The notes below the pieces were generated by a model that had not been told where the DNA came from, made no database searches, and saw only the letters and a list, made by a program, of their open reading frames with translations. The position numbers and the translations under genes were made by a program. Positions 59,311-64,000 of a stretch of DNA of 64,000 nucleotides are shown here, in pieces (positions within the stretch are counted from its first letter, which is position 1; every line of letters begins with the position of its first letter). The DNA comes from Rhizobium sp. P32RR-XVIII (GTDB lineage: Bacteria > Pseudomonadota > Alphaproteobacteria > Rhizobiales > Rhizobiaceae). The stretch covers positions 310,001 to 374,000 of the forward strand of contig NZ_JABAIH010000006.1 of NCBI RefSeq assembly GCF_012641395.1. The letters are read 5' to 3'.

Positions 59311-61053
59311 TTAAAGCCAGATCAGAGCGATAAGAAGCAGAGTCAGGAGATAGGATACGACAGCCAGCGGACCGCCGGCGCGCAGAAAGTCGGAAACGCG
59401 GTAGCCGCCGATGCTCATCGTCAGCGTATTGTTGTGGTGGCCGAAGGGTGTCAGGAAATCGAGCGACGCGCCGGCGGCAACCGCAATGAGATAGGCGTCC
59501 GGGGAATGATGTGCCGCTTGGGCAAATTCCAGCGCAATGGGACTGAGCACGATGGCGACAGTCGCGTTGTTGACGAAGGGCGTGAGCGCCATGGCAATGA
59601 AGAGCAGGAGGGCAATTCCGGCCAAGGGCACGGATATCGGCACGATCAGGCTCAGCCACGCTGCAAGCATTTGCGCGGTCCCGGTCGTCGCCACGGCCGA
59701 GCCGATCGGGATCATCGCCGCCAGCATGATGACGATAGGCCAGTTAATGTCTGCCATGCCCTGGCGAATGTTGAGGTAACTCAGCAGTGCAAGGGCAAGC
59801 ACGACACCCGCGAAAGCGATGTCGGGAGGGGCGAAATCGAAAGCAGAAAGCGCAACGCCGCAGGCGAAAACGACCATCGGCAGCCAGGCGTTCGACACGG
59901 CGTCCACCGAAGGCTGCGTTGCGAGCGGAAGGCATTCGCACTCATCGAGCGCCTCCGCGACCGCTTCGCGCGAGCCTTCCAGCAGAAGGATATCGCCGAT
60001 CGAGAGCTGCAGGTCGTCGAAACGGCCTTCGATGCGCGGCGAACGCATGGAAAGGGCGGCGACAACAATCCCCCGGCTTCTGAAGACTTCCAGCGAGCGG
60101 ATACGCGAGCCGACGAGGGTACTCTCCGGCATGACGACAGCTTCTATCCGCACGAAGTCCGGCTGCAATCCATTCGGATGGCTTTCCGCCACGAGCGCAT
60201 CGGAGGCGGCGAGATCGGCAAAGACCGTCTCGGCACCTTCGGCGAGCAGGGTATCACCCGCTTCGATCGTGGATTGATCGAGCGGACCGAAAACGAATTT
60301 GCCGTCGCGTATCAATGCATGCGGCTGGATCGCAAAGAGGCCGGGGCAATCAACAAGCCTATTACCGACCAGCGGCGAGCCCTCGGGAATGCGCCGCTCC
60401 GTCACGACCTGCCGCGCGGGCGCGGCGAGCATGGGCTGGGCGTCTGCTTCCGCAAACAAGCGCCGTGCGAGAAAAGCCATCAGCAGAATTCCGGCAACGG
60501 CGACCGGAAGGCCGACATAGGCAAAATCGAAGAAGCGAAATCCGGTGCCTGTCGCTTTGGCCAATGCATCACTGACCAGCAAATTGGCGGGCGTGCCGAT
60601 AAGGGATACGAGGCCGCCCAGAAGTGCTGCAAAGGAAATCGGCATGACAAGCTGGCGCCGGGGGATCTTCATGACGGCACTGATGCGCAGCGTGGCGGGC
60701 AGCATGATCGCGAAGGCGCCGATATTGTTCATGAAGATCGAGATGAAGCCGGTAATTGCCGAAAGGCTGGCGATAACCGTGAAGCCGGATCGGCCGGAGG
60801 CGGCAAATCGCGCAGCAAGCTTATCGAATAGCTTCGCGTGGGCGAGAACCTGAACGATCAGCAGGACTTCGACGACGGTAATGACAACGGGGCTGGCGAA
60901 ACCGGCAAACACCTGATCTGTGGGGTAAAGCCTGAGCAGATAACCTGCGATCAGGCCGCCGATCGCTACGACCTCGATGCGGATACGGCTGAGCGAGAAT
61001 AGAGCAAGCATCGCCGCCAGAAGGATCAGCAGTGATGCTTGCTCGAACGTCAT
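59311..61053 (-). CDS. SLC13/DASS family permease with RCK_C domains
   Basis: A 580-residue transporter: an N-terminal block of helices to about 190 with FMNNIGAFAIMLPATLRISAVMKIPRRQLVMPISFAALLGGLVSLIGTPANLLVS (the family GTPAN/NN region), two TrkA-C (RCK_C) regulatory domains at about 210-370, and a second helix block with VNNATVAIVLSPIA and FGHHNNTLTMSIGGY. Members carry sulfate, dicarboxylates or other anions; the substrate is not readable. Confidence 0.9.
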   Translation of the reverse strand: MTFEQASLLILLAAMLALFSLSRIRIEVVAIGGLIAGYLLRLYPTDQVFAGFASPVVITVVEVLLIVQVLAHAKLFDKLAARFAASGRSGFTVIASLSAITGFISIFMNNIGAFAIMLPATLRISAVMKIPRRQLVMPISFAALLGGLVSLIGTPANLLVSDALAKATGTGFRFFDFAYVGLPVAVAGILLMAFLARRLFAEADAQPMLAAPARQVVTERRIPEGSPLVGNRLVDCPGLFAIQPHALIRDGKFVFGPLDQSTIEAGDTLLAEGAETVFADLAASDALVAESHPNGLQPDFVRIEAVVMPESTLVGSRIRSLEVFRSRGIVVAALSMRSPRIEGRFDDLQLSIGDILLLEGSREAVAEALDECECLPLATQPSVDAVSNAWLPMVVFACGVALSAFDFAPPDIAFAGVVLALALLSYLNIRQGMADINWPIVIMLAAMIPIGSAVATTGTAQMLAAWLSLIVPISVPLAGIALLLFIAMALTPFVNNATVAIVLSPIALEFAQAAHHSPDAYLIAVAAGASLDFLTPFGHHNNTLTMSIGGYRVSDFLRAGGPLAVVSYLLTLLLIALIWL

Positions 61054-61147
61054 GGGCGGGCTCGCGTTTCAACCGTCAGCGAAAATGTAGCCGTTCGCGC
61101 GAGCCTGTACAGAGATGGCGCGAGGAAAGGTCGAGCAATCCTCAAAA

Positions 61148-61840
61148 TCAGGCGGCTGCACGCCAGCGGCGATCTGCCGTTCTTTCGAGTATGGGTGTCG
61201 CGAAGACACCGACGGTGCGATCAAGCCATTGGACGCCTTGCGAGCCCAGCTTCTCCCGCCAGCGACCCGATTGCAGCATGGCGGCGCCGATCGCCACGGG
61301 CTCGATGCCGCAGGTCGCCATCAGGTGCAAACCGGAGACGATCGACGTGCCGCTCGAGATGACATCGTCGATCAGTGCGATACGGCGGCCTTCAAGCAGC
61401 GGCAGCATGCGCGGGTCTATATAAAGACGCTTCTGCTGCTCCGGCGTCGTGATCGACGAGAGGGCAACGGAAAGATCGTCGCGGTACCAGAACTTCCGGG
61501 AGGTTCCGAACGGCACATAGCGTGCGTGTCCGAGCTTTTGTGCCACGGCCGCAGCAAGCGTTAATCCGAGCGTCGGCAGGCCTGCGACGATCTCGATGTC
61601 GAAAGGCATGATCTTTGCGGCCAATTGTTCGGCGAGCGCATCGAGGACGGCGAAGCTCGCCTGATTGACGATGAGCGAGGCGAGAGCATGTTCACCGTCC
61701 GCAAGCACGCGGATCGGCAGGCGAAGCTGACAGCCATCCTCCAGTTCGGCAACATAGAATGATGTGAAATCGCCGTCTGTCGGAAAGCTGCCCGGTGGGT
61801 GGAATTCCTGCCAGAAGTCATGCGGCGCCATATCGTCCAT
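61148..61840 (-). CDS. Phosphoribosyltransferase-like protein
   Basis: A 230-residue type I PRTase fold protein with the PRPP loop RIALIDDVISSGTSIVSG (near residue 150) and IVAGLPTLGLTLAAAVAQKLG (near 85), resembling adenine or orotate phosphoribosyltransferases, but the N-terminal 70 residues are unlike either. Start ATG 61840 (MDDMAPHDFWQEF), or TTG 61849 overlapping the stop of the pseudouridine synthase gene. Probably an operon with that gene. Confidence 0.82.
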   Translation of the reverse strand: MDDMAPHDFWQEFHPPGSFPTDGDFTSFYVAELEDGCQLRLPIRVLADGEHALASLIVNQASFAVLDALAEQLAAKIMPFDIEIVAGLPTLGLTLAAAVAQKLGHARYVPFGTSRKFWYRDDLSVALSSITTPEQQKRLYIDPRMLPLLEGRRIALIDDVISSGTSIVSGLHLMATCGIEPVAIGAAMLQSGRWREKLGSQGVQWLDRTVGVFATPILERTADRRWRAAA

Positions 61841-61845
61841 CCGCG

Positions 61846-62652
61846 TCAAACCCGTTTCGTCTTTTCCATGCCCGTACGGCGCCTCAGATCGCGCAGTTCG
61901 GCCTCCGTCAAGGCGCGCACTGATCCTTTAGGCAGTTCGCCGAGTTCGAGCCCGCCGATCGCCACCCGCACGAGTCGCAGGCATTCGGTGCCGGTCGCTT
62001 CCAGCATCCGGCGGATCTGCCGGTTGCGGCCCTCGTCAAGTTCCACCTCGATCCAGGAGTTCCGGTCACCGCTTCGCAGAAGCCGAGCTGCCGTTGCCGT
62101 CAGCACTTCGCCGTCATGCCGGATGCCGTGTGTCATCTCCGCCAGTGATTGGGTATCCATGAGGCGATTGACCTGCACATGGTAGGTCTTCGCCACGTGG
62201 GTGATCGGATCGAGCAGCGCCTGCGCGAATTCGGTGTCGTTGGTGAACAGCAGCAGACCTTCGCTTGCCTTGTCGAGGCGGCCGACCGGCGACAGATGTC
62301 GAACATCGAAATCCTTGAGGCAGTCATAGACCGTCGGCCGGCCCTCCGGATCATGCCGGGTGGTCACCAGGCCACGGGGCTTGTTCAGCATCAGGTAGAT
62401 TTTTGTCTCGGCGGCGATCGCTTTGCCGTCCACTTCAAGCTTTGCGGATGAAAGATCGACCCAGGCATCAACATTCCTGACGATCCGCCCATCGACCATT
62501 ACGCGGCCGTCGGCAATCAGCCGCTCGGCCTGCGTGCGGGAGCAATAGCCGAGTTTCGAAAGGGCGCGCGGCAGGGTGACCCGCTTGCCGCCGGTCTCGG
62601 CGCTCGGTTTTCCGCGTTCATGCGATTTCTGCGGTGGGCGCCGCTCTCTCAC
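61846..62652 (-). CDS. 23S/16S rRNA pseudouridine synthase, RsuA/RluB family
   Basis: A 268-residue enzyme. Basic tail (1-25), S4 RNA-binding domain (about 26-75, RALSKLGYCSRTQAERLIADGRV), then the synthase domain with catalytic Asp in SPVGRLDKASEGLLLFTNDTEFA (near 120) and DEGRNRQIRRMLEATG. Targets of this family are single uridines in rRNA; RluB or RsuA specificity cannot be told by eye. Confidence 0.92.
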   Translation of the reverse strand: MRERRPPQKSHERGKPSAETGGKRVTLPRALSKLGYCSRTQAERLIADGRVMVDGRIVRNVDAWVDLSSAKLEVDGKAIAAETKIYLMLNKPRGLVTTRHDPEGRPTVYDCLKDFDVRHLSPVGRLDKASEGLLLFTNDTEFAQALLDPITHVAKTYHVQVNRLMDTQSLAEMTHGIRHDGEVLTATAARLLRSGDRNSWIEVELDEGRNRQIRRMLEATGTECLRLVRVAIGGLELGELPKGSVRALTEAELRDLRRRTGMEKTKRV

Positions 62653-62804
62653 TCAGCCGTCCTTGTCCGGTTGCGATGCCGTTTATTTGCACGAACGGCA
62701 GCCACACACCAGCAGGGCGGTGAACTCAGACGAATATAAAGGTGGAGCGCAGCCAACAGGATCGCCGGCAGCAATGGCCGGCTTAATCCTCGGACGAGGT
62801 TGGT

Positions 62805-63011
62805 CTATTGGCAAGCCAGGAACCCTGCGAGTTCCTGCCGATTGACGACGACGCCGGCAGCAGCTTTCACCGGGTCTGGATGCGTATAGGACAGGCACGG
62901 CATTTCAGGCAATTCGAGCGCCTGGCGCATATTCATAATACCGACTGCACGGCGGCCATTTGCGCTTTCGAGGCTGACCTCAACAATACAGTGCGCTCTC
63001 TTATTCTCCAT
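62805..63011 (-). CDS. Hypothetical protein, 68 residues
   Basis: Starts at ATG 63011 with GGGAGG seven bases upstream, a strong site. The product begins MENKRAHCIVEVSLESANGR and ends in VVNRQELAGFLACQ; it is small, mixed alpha/beta and has no motif I know. The ribosome-binding site is the main support. Confidence 0.55.
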   Translation of the reverse strand: MENKRAHCIVEVSLESANGRRAVGIMNMRQALELPEMPCLSYTHPDPVKAAAGVVVNRQELAGFLACQ

Positions 63012-63317
63012 AATTCATCCTCCCGCATTATTATTGTCGCCTTCCTGGCATTAAAAATTGGTTTTTCTAAGACATAAGTATTTACGGATCCTACGAAATT
63101 TCCATCCGCAGACCCTGAAATAGTCATCTTTATTGTGCGTTGCAGTATAAAGTTAGGAAATACTAAATTCGTCCATACTAAGCCGAAAGGGCGAGACGGA
63201 TTTTGCCCCTGACTGCGTCGGAAGAGACTTGAGGGCCATGAAGTACGCCCTCTGTCTTTCCTTTGGTTAGAAACAAAATCCGGCGACCAGGGTGGATGAA
63301 TTCATTGGATACCGACC
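63012..63317. other. AT-rich intergenic region
   Basis: About 300 bases. Contains the 28-base motif at 63257-63284 that is shared with 18460-18487, and AT-rich DNA (63030-63180). No gene supported. Confidence 0.5.
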
Positions 63318-63656
63318 CTAGTGCCACCAATAGCGGGACTGCGGCTGCCGGTGATTGCTCATCATATAGCCGGCAAGAAAGCCCAGGGCTGCAGCGAAAA
63401 CCAACGCCGTTGTCGTCGCAGTCGGGTGCTCGCGCGCGGCGCCTGCGGCCGCCATGCCCTCGGCCCGGATCTGGGCGACGGCGTTCTTGGCGCGGGGAAG
63501 GGTGTCCTCGTAGGCCTTTGCCGCGCGGTCACGCACTTCGTAATAGGCTTCGGCTCCTTGTGCGGAAATCATCTTCTGCAAGCGCGACACTTCGCGTTGA
63601 AGTGCTGCAATGTCCTTGCTGACGGATTCACGGATGTCGTCGGTGTTGGCAGCCAT
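63318..63656 (-). CDS. DUF883/ElaB-type membrane-anchored protein
   Basis: A 112-residue protein with a long amphipathic coiled region (DIRESVSKDIAALQREVSRLQKMI, residues 6-29, on to about 70) and one C-terminal helix (TALVFAAALGFLAGYMM). This is the layout of ElaB/YqjD/YgaM proteins, which in E. coli bind ribosomes in stationary phase at the membrane. AAAGGAG precedes ATG 63656. A GGAAC-N17-TGTT promoter lies 30-55 bases upstream, in line with stress or stationary-phase expression. Confidence 0.88.
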   Translation of the reverse strand: MAANTDDIRESVSKDIAALQREVSRLQKMISAQGAEAYYEVRDRAAKAYEDTLPRAKNAVAQIRAEGMAAAGAAREHPTATTTALVFAAALGFLAGYMMSNHRQPQSRYWWH

Positions 63657-63960
63657 GTCGGTCTCCTTTCGTTCGATGAGAGGAACACGGAAACCGGCAT
63701 TTAGGTTCCGACTTCAGTTGCTCGCCGGTCTATCAGTGCTTTTGACGCGCGCCGTTACCGATTGTTAACCATAAATCCGGGCTTGCGGCTGATTTCGAAG
63801 ATCTTTTTGGCCGCGGAGAGGGGAAATTTCGATGATTTTTGACCGCCCGATAAAGATTTTGCCCGGTGACGCGCTATGGCGGTGGGGCCTGTGAATAAAC
63901 GCCGTCGAAATTCCCTAATGAAATCAATCTGTTATAAAAATGTCAAAAAAGTTGGATTGG
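63657..63960. other. Intergenic region before a stable-RNA promoter
   Basis: Holds the minus-strand stress promoter (63684-63709), then AT-rich DNA at 63895-63950 that could be an UP element for the promoter at 63966. A 20-codon frame at 63832 is not convincing. Confidence 0.5.
63684..63709 (-). promoter_or_regulatory. EcfG-type promoter of the DUF883 gene
   Basis: On the minus strand GGAAC (63709-63705), 17 bp, TGTT (63687-63684). The start codon is at 63656. Confidence 0.6.
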
Positions 63961-63965
63961 CACTG

Positions 63966-63995
63966 TTGACTATGTCTGAGGGAAGGACTTATAAG
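63966..63995 (+). promoter_or_regulatory. Stable-RNA promoter at the right edge
   Basis: TTGACT (63966-63971), 18 bp, TATAAG (63990-63995), then CCGCG. Same spacing and same -10 extension as the tRNA-Met promoter at 20166-20195. A tRNA or rRNA operon probably begins just outside the window. Confidence 0.7.
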
Positions 63996-64000
63996 CCGCG

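Overview
The window is a chromosome-like stretch of a Rhizobiales bacterium, most likely Rhizobiaceae (Rhizobium/Agrobacterium/Ensifer group). The grounds are high-GC coding with rhizobial codon use, a coxMNOP-type oxidase cluster, a serC leader RNA ahead of serC-serA, RopB-like porin, GGAAC-N16/17-[CT]GTT promoters of the alphaproteobacterial general stress sigma factor (EcfG/RpoE2 type), and two RIME-like palindromic intergenic repeats. The genus is inferred from remembered family features only.

Layout. 1-6426: 3' part of glmM, a SAM methyltransferase, then coxMNOP plus a subunit IV-like gene. 6494-8508: an unfamiliar two-gene unit (51-aa CxxC protein plus membrane-anchored protein) and an outer-membrane beta-barrel protein. 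8630-11613: serC leader, serC and serA. 11641-18381: two hypotheticals, a Zn/Cd/Pb P-type ATPase with its divergent MerR regulator, and stress-type genes (FMN-binding stress protein, phosphoribosyltransferase, erythromycin-esterase-like). 18912-20320: mnmA and a tRNA-Met. 20394-32578: an accessory, patchy region with a Tat-exported Hint-domain protein, small hypotheticals, an orphan D12 adenine methylase, free methionine-R-sulfoxide reductase, a trehalose-synthase-like GH13 enzyme, an acyltransferase, a polysaccharide flippase and at least two gene relics. 32699-35729: cobalamin/cobalt region (histidine phosphatase, cobalamin riboswitch, cbtB, cbtA, a periplasmic protein) and a Mo-cofactor oxidoreductase. 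35882-43620: DctB/DctD-type two-component system next to tctCBA and an M20 amidohydrolase. 43805-51273 (minus): a LacI regulator, a spermidine/putrescine-type ABC importer, a nucleoside hydrolase and adenine deaminase in one tight operon, probably for purine nucleoside use. 51459-58191 (minus): a TetR-regulated RND efflux system. 58293-63656: purC, SLC13 permease, phosphoribosyltransferase, pseudouridine synthase and two small proteins. The last 35 bases are a stable-RNA promoter pointing out of the window.

The main thread I see beyond routine annotation is a set of seven exact and one near match to an EcfG-type promoter, found by reading intergenic DNA. They sit before stress-type genes, before a candidate small RNA (about 22005-22110), and once where no gene follows. 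Other points worth a look: the GAFPGA variant in the DctD-like regulator next to tctCBA, the coupling of a Pot-type importer to nucleoside catabolism, a 38-aa membrane protein whose stop codon lies in a terminator, a histidine phosphatase with CHG instead of RHG, and relics of a hybrid histidine kinase and a repeat protein. No CRISPR array, insertion sequence, integrase or toxin-antitoxin pair was found. All names rest on reading the protein sequences; no database search was run.
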